Part shown: in pieces, positions 50,305-58,810 of the stretch | Layout of the letters: each line of letters begins with the position of its first letter | Numbering within the stretch: position 1 is the stretch's first letter | Assembly (NCBI GenBank): GCA_965247125.1 | Contig: CBDFGO010000002.1 | Location: 186,001-250,000, forward strand | From: CALBJU01 sp965247125 | GTDB lineage: Bacteria > Bacteroidota > Rhodothermia > Rhodothermales > UBA10348 | Length of the DNA stretch: 64,000 nucleotides | Reading direction: 5' to 3' | Translations under genes and position numbers: made by a program | Notes under the pieces: generated by a model | The model's input: the letters and a program-made list of their open reading frames with translations, nothing else | Told to the model about the DNA's origin: nothing | Databases searched by the model: none

Positions 50305-53300
50305 ATGCGACCTCCAGCAGATCACTCCAGTAACATATCGTTGCAACGCAAGGCTTTATTGTTGGCCGTGTTGTTACTCCTGGGGGTGCACTCTTCATTG
50401 GCTCAACTCAGCGTATCCAAGAGTTCTGGCTCTTCAGGGGATGTAGTTATTGAATTCAGCTACGATTGGGATGAGTCTCTGACTGCGTTCGTGGATTCAG
50501 CAGAGGTTCGCCTGTGGAGCTATCCCGTGCTCGATGTAGCCTCTGGTGGCTTGATTAATGGCTCGTACAGCCTGGATCTACCGGGTTACTCGCTTCCTGA
50601 GATCACCGTTCTGGAACGCCAGTACGACGAAGTGACGGTCGATATGGCCCCCGATCTTGAGGATCGTGGGCCGAGTCAGGCAGATGCCAGGGTAAGCGGC
50701 CTCGGATTGTACAAGAAACAACCTGTGGTTGAAATCGTGGCTGCCGCCTTTCGATTGGACGCCACCCGTTCTGTCCTCCGGAGATACCGAAAAATGGTAG
50801 TGTCCGTGCGGAGCCCCGCCGGCGCGCCGTTTTCCTCGGGCGGTTTCCAGGCCGCGAAAGGAGGGGTTGTTGAGAGTGTTCTATCAACTGGTCAGGTATT
50901 CAGAATATCCATTACAGAAGATGGTGTTTACCGGGTAGACCGCTCCTTTCTTCAGGGTCTCGGATTGACACCAGACGCAATCGACCCTTCCGACGTTCAA
51001 CTGTATGGAAACGGCGGACGTCCGCTACCCGCGCTCGCTGGCGCGACGCGCGCCGAAGATATAGCCGAACTGCCCGTCGTCCGGCAAGGTGGAGGTGACG
51101 GTCGATTCGATGAATCGGACTTCGTGCTCTTCTTTGCCTCGGCCCCTTCGGGATGGCTGTTTGAGGACGGTGCATTCAAGCATTTTGTGCACCCGTTTTC
51201 GAACGATAACGCCGTATTTTTGAAGGTGGGTTCCTCGGGAGCCGAACTCGGTCAATCCAATTTTCCGCCAGCCTCTTCCGCTCCCGTGTTTTCTTCTACG
51301 GAGGGTCGCTTTTTTGTGGACCTTGAGGAAAGGGTGTGGAGCCGCGAGCATGGCAGTGGACATGACTGGATGAGCAACACCATCAGATCTGGCGGCGAGA
51401 GGCCGATTTATTCCGATCTGTCGTTACCAGGACTGTTGTCGGGTGTTCTACAGTTGGAAGCCCGCGTCGCCATCGCCTCAAATCCACGTGCGACTGTGGC
51501 GATGATTGCAGATGGGGTCACGCTCGCACAGCGAACGGCCCCTACTTTCACTGGTCAGCGGGCGGAAGATTCGGCCGCGTCGGTCACCACCTTTTCTTTT
51601 ACTCAGCCAGTATCGGCAGGGCAATCCCTCGACCTTTCCATGCGCCTCCTGAACCAGGTGAACGAGCCACAGGCAGCCGTGGACTGGGTTACAGTTACGT
51701 ACGAGCAGGAATTGACCCCTACAGATGAAGCACTCGCGTTTTCAACGCGTCCATTTCAGTCCACCGACCAGCAGTTTCTGCTCAGCGGTTTTTCATCTTC
51801 GCCACGGGTCTGGGACGTAACGGACGGGCGGATGCAACGAGCGTACGAAGCACAGCCCTCAGGCAATAACTTCGTCATCCACATTCCATCCTCACAGGTG
51901 GTTGTTCGCCCCCGTGACATTTTTGCATTTACCGAGGGCTCAATCAAGCCACTGACTGCGAGTCAAAGCCAGATGGTTGCCAATCAGAATCTGCACGGTA
52001 TCGCCAGCTTTCCGGATTTCGTGATCGTAGCCCCCGAGCTCTTCCTGAACGCTGCGAACCGACTGGCCAACCATCGCAGAGCTGAAGGTATGGACGTAAG
52101 TGTGGTCAGCCAGAACGAGGTTTTCAATGAGTTTGCGGGCGGCGTTCCGGATATGCGGGCGGTTCGCGATTACATGAAATTCCTGTACGACAAGGCCCCT
52201 GGCCCGAGTCAGCTGCCGGATTATCTTCTGTTGTTCGGAGATGGGCACTACGATTTTCGCGGATTATCGGGTTTCCCGACGCCGCTGGCCAATCTGATTT
52301 TCCCATACGAAACCGCGACGTCCACCAATACCGTGGCTTCCTATACCTCGGACGACTACTTCGGACTGCTGGATGATGACGAAGGAATCTGGCAGTTCAC
52401 TGGCATTACAGGGACGACACAAGAGAGAGTGGATGTCGGGATTGGTCGTTTTCCGGTCCAGACCCCAGGCGAAGCCGAACTGATGGTCGACAAAGTCATC
52501 GCCTATGACAATCCGGATACTTTCGGGCCGTGGAGGACCACCTACCTGGCCGTCGCCGACGACGGTCCAACAGGTCTGACAGGTCTTGACAATCAGTACG
52601 ATTTACATCTCACGAATATTGATCAGGTTACGGAGGTTATTACGGACGAGGTGTACCCCGAGATCAACATGCGCAAGATCTACGGCGAGGCATATGACAG
52701 GGTTTTCCTCAATGGCTTCAGGCTTCCGGATGCCACCAGTGCGATCCTGGAGGCACTTGAGCGGGGCCTGCTCCTGTTCAACTACAGCGGACACGGCGGG
52801 CCGAATGGTCTGGCCCAGGAACAGATGTTCACCAAAGACCACGCCCGTGCGCTCACAAATGGAGATAAGCTCCCGCTATTCATTACGGCCACCTGCTCGT
52901 TTGGATGGTGGGACCTGGAAGGGGAGCAGAGTGCCGGCGAGGAGCTGTTGCTGAATCCCGATGGAGGTGCCATTGCTGTTCTCACGGCGGTTCGATTAGC
53001 ATATACCTCTTCATCGCCGACTTCTCTGAACGCTGGACTAAACAGGGCGCTGAATCAACAACTCTTTATGCCCGATTCGGACAACTTGCCTAAACGTCTA
53101 GGAGACGCGTTACGAGAGACCAAAAACACCGGTGTCGGTCTTCAGGGAAACAGTAGAAAGTTCAATCTGCTGGGAGATCCATCCATGCGCATCGGGCTGC
53201 CTGCGGGGGAGGCTGTCGTCACGAAGCTCCTTCAGACGGATTTGCTCACGGATACGGGGCAGATGAAGGCGCTGGACCGAGTGACGATCGAGGGCCAGAT

Positions 53301-54309
53301 TATGACGGCGTCTGGCGTGCTCAACGCCAGTTTCAACGGGACCGTCAACGTAACGGTCTTCGATGCCGAGCGCCAGGTTCCACTGCTTGTCAATTTTTTC
53401 AGCCCAAAAGACTACTTCCGTCAGCGTGAAGACCTCATCTGGCGCGGAGATGTTCAGGTCACTTCCGGCCAGTTCACGGCCGAATTTGTGGTTCCAAAGG
53501 ATATCAGCTATTCAGATCTACCTGGAAGAATTTCTGTTTATGCCTTCAACGAGCAGGTCCAGGCAACGGGCTATTCGGAAAATTTCCTGGTTGGAGGCAC
53601 CTCCGACAATCCCCCGGATGACGATGTTGGACCCGAAATCAGCCTCTTTCTCAACACTACGGCGTTTGTTGACGGGGGCTCTGTGGAGTCGAATCCTGAG
53701 CTGATCGTGCAGTTATACGACGAATCGGGGATAAATACGGTTGGCGCTGGTGTCGGGCACGAGATGTTGCTCTCGATCGATGAGGAAGATCAGAGTGCGC
53801 AAGACATTGGGAGTGCTTTTGTTGCGGATGAGAATTCGTTCCAGCGCGGCGAAATCAGATGGAATGTTACCGATCTGGAGCCAGGAGCGCATTCGCTCAG
53901 CGTCCGGGCCTGGGATGTGCTGAATAACTCGAATTCAGCCAATCTGTCATTTTCTGTCGCGAATGATGAGGTATTGAACGTACATAATGTGTATAACTAC
54001 CCGAATCCGATGAATCGGGAAACCCGGTTCATCTTCGAGCACAACCAACCCTCTGGAACTCCGGCGGAGGTCCAGATTCGCATATTTACGCTGAGTGGAA
54101 GGCCCATTCGTACGATTCGTACGGCGGAAGCTCTTCCGGAAGGTGTCCTGGGCAGTGGGCCTTTGCAGGTCTACTGGGATGGAAAAGACGATGATCTGGA
54201 CCGTCCCGCAACAGGGGTCTACCTTTATCGTATCAGGATTGCTGTAGAGCAAACCAACGGTGAGCGTCAAATAAGCGAACACGTTGAAAAATTAGTCATC
54301 ATCCGATAG
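50305..54309 (+). CDS. porU: Type IX secretion system sortase PorU (C25 gingipain family)
   Basis: A 1334-residue protein with a signal peptide (KALLLAVLLLLGVHSSLAQ). After a long N-terminal beta-rich part comes the C25 cysteine-protease domain: LLLFGDGHYDFRG, catalytic His-830 in NYSGHGGPNGLAQE and Cys-864 in PLFITATCSFGWW. The C-terminus has an Ig-like segment and a sorting-like domain (NYPNPMNRETRFIFEH to EKLVIIR). PorU removes the C-terminal signal of T9SS cargo and attaches the cargo to a surface lipid. It is followed by porV, its known partner in the attachment complex. Confidence 0.92.
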   Translation: MRPPADHSSNISLQRKALLLAVLLLLGVHSSLAQLSVSKSSGSSGDVVIEFSYDWDESLTAFVDSAEVRLWSYPVLDVASGGLINGSYSLDLPGYSLPEITVLERQYDEVTVDMAPDLEDRGPSQADARVSGLGLYKKQPVVEIVAAAFRLDATRSVLRRYRKMVVSVRSPAGAPFSSGGFQAAKGGVVESVLSTGQVFRISITEDGVYRVDRSFLQGLGLTPDAIDPSDVQLYGNGGRPLPALAGATRAEDIAELPVVRQGGGDGRFDESDFVLFFASAPSGWLFEDGAFKHFVHPFSNDNAVFLKVGSSGAELGQSNFPPASSAPVFSSTEGRFFVDLEERVWSREHGSGHDWMSNTIRSGGERPIYSDLSLPGLLSGVLQLEARVAIASNPRATVAMIADGVTLAQRTAPTFTGQRAEDSAASVTTFSFTQPVSAGQSLDLSMRLLNQVNEPQAAVDWVTVTYEQELTPTDEALAFSTRPFQSTDQQFLLSGFSSSPRVWDVTDGRMQRAYEAQPSGNNFVIHIPSSQVVVRPRDIFAFTEGSIKPLTASQSQMVANQNLHGIASFPDFVIVAPELFLNAANRLANHRRAEGMDVSVVSQNEVFNEFAGGVPDMRAVRDYMKFLYDKAPGPSQLPDYLLLFGDGHYDFRGLSGFPTPLANLIFPYETATSTNTVASYTSDDYFGLLDDDEGIWQFTGITGTTQERVDVGIGRFPVQTPGEAELMVDKVIAYDNPDTFGPWRTTYLAVADDGPTGLTGLDNQYDLHLTNIDQVTEVITDEVYPEINMRKIYGEAYDRVFLNGFRLPDATSAILEALERGLLLFNYSGHGGPNGLAQEQMFTKDHARALTNGDKLPLFITATCSFGWWDLEGEQSAGEELLLNPDGGAIAVLTAVRLAYTSSSPTSLNAGLNRALNQQLFMPDSDNLPKRLGDALRETKNTGVGLQGNSRKFNLLGDPSMRIGLPAGEAVVTKLLQTDLLTDTGQMKALDRVTIEGQIMTASGVLNASFNGTVNVTVFDAERQVPLLVNFFSPKDYFRQREDLIWRGDVQVTSGQFTAEFVVPKDISYSDLPGRISVYAFNEQVQATGYSENFLVGGTSDNPPDDDVGPEISLFLNTTAFVDGGSVESNPELIVQLYDESGINTVGAGVGHEMLLSIDEEDQSAQDIGSAFVADENSFQRGEIRWNVTDLEPGAHSLSVRAWDVLNNSNSANLSFSVANDEVLNVHNVYNYPNPMNRETRFIFEHNQPSGTPAEVQIRIFTLSGRPIRTIRTAEALPEGVLGSGPLQVYWDGKDDDLDRPATGVYLYRIRIAVEQTNGERQISEHVEKLVIIR

Positions 54310-54353
54310 GAGAGCGATAGAAAAACAGTTACTGGAAATCACGTATTAGAAAC

Positions 54354-54399
54354 ATCGTGTGAACGAATTCACGTGATCCCCGACCAATTACCTGGTCGG
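54354..54399 (+). other. Two tandem hairpins between porU and porV
   Basis: First: ATCGTGTGAA (54354-54363) and TTCACGTGAT (54368-54377), a 10-bp stem with two G-T wobbles and loop CGAA. Second, two bases on: CCGACCA (54380-54386) and TGGTCGG (54393-54399), 7 bp perfect, loop ATTACC. A TTGACA promoter box begins one base after the second. Confidence 0.6.
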
Positions 54400-54400
54400 A

Positions 54401-54429
54401 TTGACAGGACTTTTTTAACTTTCTAGCGT
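54401..54429 (+). promoter_or_regulatory. Possible promoter of porV
   Basis: TTGACA at 54401-54406, 17-base spacer, TAGCGT at 54424-54429. The -35 box is perfect and the -10 is weak. A start point near 54436 would exclude the ATG at 54434 and agree with translation from 54458. Confidence 0.45.
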
Positions 54430-54457
54430 TAAGATGTACGAAATGAACAGGGGTAGA

Positions 54458-55624
54458 ATGAGCACCTATTTCAATGGTCTCAGAACGAGGGGAGCTCAAC
54501 TCGTAGCGATACTCTTAGGAGTTATTATCGCATTTCCAATGGTCGCCGCAGCCCAAGTGGGTGGTTCGGCCGTCGTTTTTCTCAAGATTGAACCGGACAG
54601 CCGTGCCTCGGGTATGGGAAATGCCGGTGTCGCGCTTGCGGATAACGCCAGTGCCATGTTCTGGAATCCAGCCGGACTGGCGTTCCAAACCGGTACAGAA
54701 GCTGCGATAACGCACTCGGCCTGGTTACCGGAATTCAACGCGGATCTCTTTTACGAGTATCTGATAGCCAAACATAACATTCCTGGATGGGGAACGTTCG
54801 GTGCGAGCCTCACTTACCTGTTCCTTGGTGAGCACGAAGGACGTGATGCACAGAATAACCCGACGGGCACCTTTCGTTCGTACGATTTAGCCGCGGGCAT
54901 TTCGTACGGTACAAAGCTAAGTGAACGATTCGGAATCGGGACGAGCGTCCGATTCATTTATTCCAATCTCGCTCCGGGTCAGGTAGTGGGATCCCAGAAA
55001 ACGAAAGCCGGCGTTTCGACCGCTTTCGATATCGCAGGGCTGTATCGCAGTCGAAAGTTCGGCATGGGTGAGACCATGAAGGGAGAATTGTCGCTAGGGT
55101 TCAACCTGGCTAACATGGGGCCGAAAATCCAGTATTCAGACAATGCCCAATCGGATCCGATTCCGACCAATCTGCGATTCGGATATGCCTTCAAAATGGA
55201 GTTTGATGAATTCAACAGCCTGACGTGGGTTACCGATTTCAACAAGGATCTGATCCATTACTCGACGGGCGATTCGACCAAATACGAAGCTGATCCGTTC
55301 TACAAGGCCATCTTTTCGTCCTGGCAGTCGATCGATGTTCGGACCAATGCACTTGCCGATGACGAAGCCCAGTTTGAGACGCTCAGCGTAATTGATCAGC
55401 TAACGATCGGTACGGGAGTTGAGTACTGGTACAATAACCTTTTCGCGCTGAGGGCTGGTTACTTCTACGAAAATCCGAACAATGGAAATCGGAAGTACAT
55501 GACGCTTGGGGCAGGTGTCAGAGTGAATATCATCGGGATCGATTTCTCGTACATTTACGCCGAACAGAACTCACCTCTCGCGAACACTATGCGTTTCTCG
55601 ATGCTGGTGAATTTCGAGAAGTAA
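54458..55624 (+). CDS. porV: Type IX secretion system outer-membrane protein PorV
   Basis: A 388-residue outer-membrane barrel of the FadL-like PorV family. A signal peptide (LVAILLGVIIAFPMVAAAQ) is followed by the family hallmark FLKIEPDSRASGMGNAGVALADNASAMFWNPAGLA. PorV shuttles cargo from the secretion pore to the PorU attachment complex. I prefer the ATG at 54458, which has AGGGG five bases upstream; ATGs at 54434 and 54443 are in frame. It ends 93 bases before the M6-like gene. Confidence 0.92.
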   Translation: MSTYFNGLRTRGAQLVAILLGVIIAFPMVAAAQVGGSAVVFLKIEPDSRASGMGNAGVALADNASAMFWNPAGLAFQTGTEAAITHSAWLPEFNADLFYEYLIAKHNIPGWGTFGASLTYLFLGEHEGRDAQNNPTGTFRSYDLAAGISYGTKLSERFGIGTSVRFIYSNLAPGQVVGSQKTKAGVSTAFDIAGLYRSRKFGMGETMKGELSLGFNLANMGPKIQYSDNAQSDPIPTNLRFGYAFKMEFDEFNSLTWVTDFNKDLIHYSTGDSTKYEADPFYKAIFSSWQSIDVRTNALADDEAQFETLSVIDQLTIGTGVEYWYNNLFALRAGYFYENPNNGNRKYMTLGAGVRVNIIGIDFSYIYAEQNSPLANTMRFSMLVNFEK

Positions 55625-55717
55625 GTTCATGAGTTGCGAATCGGTCTTCGGGTGATGGATTCTCCCGTCACGTTCAACACCGTCAACACAGATCTACACG
55701 GCAATTTTCGGCATATC

Positions 55718-58700
55718 ATGACGAGAATACTCGGGTTCGAGAGCAGCTCGTCTGCGGGTCGTGGCGTGTTCATGCTTCTGGTTTTGCTGCTTCCGGCCGC
55801 GTACGCGCGCGCCCAGATGAGGCCGGCACCGGGAGTCATCGATGTAGTTGCCCTGCGCGTTGAGTTTCAACCCGATACCACCCGGTTCACAACGGGAGAC
55901 GGCACGTTCGCCGGTGTGTTGTTTGAAGGAGTAGATCCGCCGAAGATTGATCCGTTGCCGCACGACGCGGGCTATTTTTCGGCCCACCTACGGTTTCTCG
56001 AAAATTATATTGGGCGGGTTTCTGACGGGAAAACCAGAATCAGGACCCATCTATTGCCGGATGTGATTCGGGTATCGGAGGAGATGGGGCAATACAGTCC
56101 CACCGGGGAAGATTCAAATTCGGATGGTGAACTGCTGAAACTAGTCTCGTTCGTTCAGGAAAGCTGGTTCCTGGCTGATGTGGAGGGAGTACAGCTGCCC
56201 GATGGACTTGACCCCGAGAGAACCACCTTCATTCTGTTCCACGCGGGAATTGGACGCGATATCGAACTTGTTGGAACGACGCTGGACAAGACTCCTCAGG
56301 ACTTGCCTTCGCTCTTTTTGGGTGAAGCCGCTCTGGATCGCCTCGGCGGCGGGTCGATGACCGTCGACGGTATCGAAATCCGCAATACGCTCATTATTCC
56401 AAGAACCGAGTCCAGATTGGGGTTCAATTTCCTGACGGAGCAACCGTTTCTCATTGAACTGTCCACGAACGGCTTGCTGGCGGCGAGTTTTCTGAACTAT
56501 CTGGGTGTTCCGGATCTCTTCAATACGGTCACAGGTGAGAGTGCAATCGGACCATTCGGTGTGATGGATGCGCTGGGAATATTCGCGTTCAGCGGGCTGT
56601 TTCCTCCGGAGCCATCTGCGTGGACAAAGAGATTCCTGGGATGGGCGGATGTCGTCGAAGATCCGGCACCCGAATCTATCGTTCGGTTACGTGCCTCCGG
56701 CGATCCGGACCTTAATGAGACGGCCCTGTTATCGATTTCGGATGCGGAGTATTTCCTGATCGAGAATCGTCACCGCGATCCTGAAGGCGACGGTGTTCAT
56801 CTAAGGGTCTGGGATGCGCAGGGAGAGCGCGATGTAGTATTCGACAATGCGGATCCAGAATTCAACACTCAGACCGTGGCGGCTTTTCCTGGCGGCGTTG
56901 TGGTGGACGTGGACAATTATGATTTTGCGCTTCCCGGCGGAATTGACGAGAACGACAACCCGCTGCTGGGTGGAATGCTCATTTGGCATATCGATGAAAA
57001 TCGCCTACGCGCAGGCTTCGATAACAATTCGGTAAATGCAGATCCCCTCGCACGGTCCATCGATCTGGAAGAGGCAGATGGGGCCCAGGACATCGGATTC
57101 TCCTCGAACGCCAGTATTTTCGGACCCCGTTTCGACCTCGGTACACCGTTCGACTTCTGGTATGAGGGCAATCCGGTGACCGTCAGAACGAACACAGGGC
57201 AGGAAATTCGGCTCTACGAAAATCGATTCGCCTCCGACACCGTCCCATCAAGTGACGCAAACGGTGGCGTCCCCTCCGTGGTCAATTTGACCAATTTTTC
57301 GGGACCAGGTGTCGAGATGTCGTTTACTGTCGGAGCGAGGGATGGCCAGGCAGTGCCGATCGTCGAACAACGAAATGCTCTTCTGGGAGAGTCAGCGTTT
57401 CAGTCGGGGGGCCTGCTCGCCAGCGGAAATCCCGAAAATCTGATCTGGTCTTTCGGCTCTACTGAAGGTGGTGATGGGTTTCTGTGGTCCAGCACGAATC
57501 CCTCGGATGGCGAAAGTAGTGGTCCATGGGCGTACACACGGCCGGCCATTGGCCCGTTCGGCGCCGTAGTGGTAAGCTCTGAGTATTTCTCTCTGGACTC
57601 GATGATTCCCGGACTCAGCGGATCGATCCCGATTTCACCGCCTTTTTCCCAGGCGCTTACTAATTTCAGCCCTAAGATCGCTTCCTTTCAGACCGGAGGG
57701 CGGACCACTTTTCGTGTCGGTGCCATGGCTGGAACGCAGCCGGTCATTGCCGAGGTATCGGTGGAGGCAAACGGTATTTCTAATGGGAGTGTGAACGCGG
57801 CAACAGGCCGTGTTCTGGATATTCTTTTTTTCGACCGCAATTCTTCCCGGCAGTTGATCGTGACGGATATCGGAGTCTTCGACGGACAAGGAAGCGTGCT
57901 CGTATCGACCTTCATTGATGACATCGCGCCGTATTCCCGGATCGATGGATCCGTACGGGATGACGGATGGATGCTGGGCTGGGCGTCCACGTCCAGAGAC
58001 GTGATTCACACGCTGACCTCTGAGGGAGTAGCCTCCAGCATCGTTCCTTCCAACATCGTACCCTCCCATTCATGCCTGGTCACGGATCCGGTGTTCTTCG
58101 ATATCGATGCTGACGGAGACGCTGACGTAGTATTTGGTTGTGGTGCATGGCTTTATGCTGTGCACTCAACGGGAGCGCTGGTGTCTTCATTTCCATTTGC
58201 ATTGAGCGGGGATGCCGTCTCTGACCCGATTGCGGCCGTCGACCTATCAGGGAGTTCCATGATTTTTGTTTCGACGGCGAACGGATATCTGGACGGAATA
58301 GGGATAACCTCCGCCGCAAACCGTCTGGAAGGATTTCCTCTGCCGATTGGAAAAGTTTCCGCCGTAGCCCCTCACGTCTCCACGGAATCGATAGTGACCA
58401 TATCCGGATCAGGGGAAATCCGATCCTGGGAATATCAAAGTGAGTCGGCGAGAAATGCCGTTGATTTCGACATCCTGGCCCATCCCAGATTCGAAGGTGG
58501 CGCTACTCCAGATGACGCGAGCCGTCTCTTGATTGGAAATGAGACCTACAACTGGCCTAACCCGATCGAAGATGGAGTCACTCACATTCGATTCTCCGTT
58601 CTCGAAGCGTCAGACGTTCGCGTCACTATCGTCGATATGTTCGGGGCGATGATCGATGAGTTCGAAATGGTGAGAGTCCGAGCGAATGTCCCCTCTGAAG

Positions 58701-58810
58701 TGGAGTGGCGCACCTCTGCAGGCAGCGGAATTTATCTGGTGCGCGTGAGGGCGACATCGGTGAGCGGCAGAAAAGACTCTCGTTTGATTAAGATGGCCAT
58801 CATCCGATGA
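55718..58810 (+). CDS. M6-like metalloprotease homologue with lost zinc site and C-terminal sorting domain
   Basis: A 1030-residue secreted protein. The signal peptide is VFMLLVLLLPAAYARAQ. The N-terminal half follows the M6 (immune inhibitor A-like) family: LRVEFQPDTTRFTTGDGTF and NYLGVPDLFNTVTGESAIGPFGVMDALG. In true M6 enzymes HExxH stands directly before the LGxPDL segment; here the aligned residues are ASFLN (56483-56497), so zinc cannot bind there. A single FG-GAP-like calcium repeat (FFDIDADGDADVVFG) and a T9SS-type C-terminal domain (NWPNPIEDGVTHIRFSV to IKMAIIR) follow. Likely a surface-delivered non-enzymatic protein. I took the ATG at 55718 because the signal peptide follows it; the frame opens at 55634. 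Confidence 0.82.
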   Translation: MTRILGFESSSSAGRGVFMLLVLLLPAAYARAQMRPAPGVIDVVALRVEFQPDTTRFTTGDGTFAGVLFEGVDPPKIDPLPHDAGYFSAHLRFLENYIGRVSDGKTRIRTHLLPDVIRVSEEMGQYSPTGEDSNSDGELLKLVSFVQESWFLADVEGVQLPDGLDPERTTFILFHAGIGRDIELVGTTLDKTPQDLPSLFLGEAALDRLGGGSMTVDGIEIRNTLIIPRTESRLGFNFLTEQPFLIELSTNGLLAASFLNYLGVPDLFNTVTGESAIGPFGVMDALGIFAFSGLFPPEPSAWTKRFLGWADVVEDPAPESIVRLRASGDPDLNETALLSISDAEYFLIENRHRDPEGDGVHLRVWDAQGERDVVFDNADPEFNTQTVAAFPGGVVVDVDNYDFALPGGIDENDNPLLGGMLIWHIDENRLRAGFDNNSVNADPLARSIDLEEADGAQDIGFSSNASIFGPRFDLGTPFDFWYEGNPVTVRTNTGQEIRLYENRFASDTVPSSDANGGVPSVVNLTNFSGPGVEMSFTVGARDGQAVPIVEQRNALLGESAFQSGGLLASGNPENLIWSFGSTEGGDGFLWSSTNPSDGESSGPWAYTRPAIGPFGAVVVSSEYFSLDSMIPGLSGSIPISPPFSQALTNFSPKIASFQTGGRTTFRVGAMAGTQPVIAEVSVEANGISNGSVNAATGRVLDILFFDRNSSRQLIVTDIGVFDGQGSVLVSTFIDDIAPYSRIDGSVRDDGWMLGWASTSRDVIHTLTSEGVASSIVPSNIVPSHSCLVTDPVFFDIDADGDADVVFGCGAWLYAVHSTGALVSSFPFALSGDAVSDPIAAVDLSGSSMIFVSTANGYLDGIGITSAANRLEGFPLPIGKVSAVAPHVSTESIVTISGSGEIRSWEYQSESARNAVDFDILAHPRFEGGATPDDASRLLIGNETYNWPNPIEDGVTHIRFSVLEASDVRVTIVDMFGAMIDEFEMVRVRANVPSEVEWRTSAGSGIYLVRVRATSVSGRKDSRLIKMAIIR

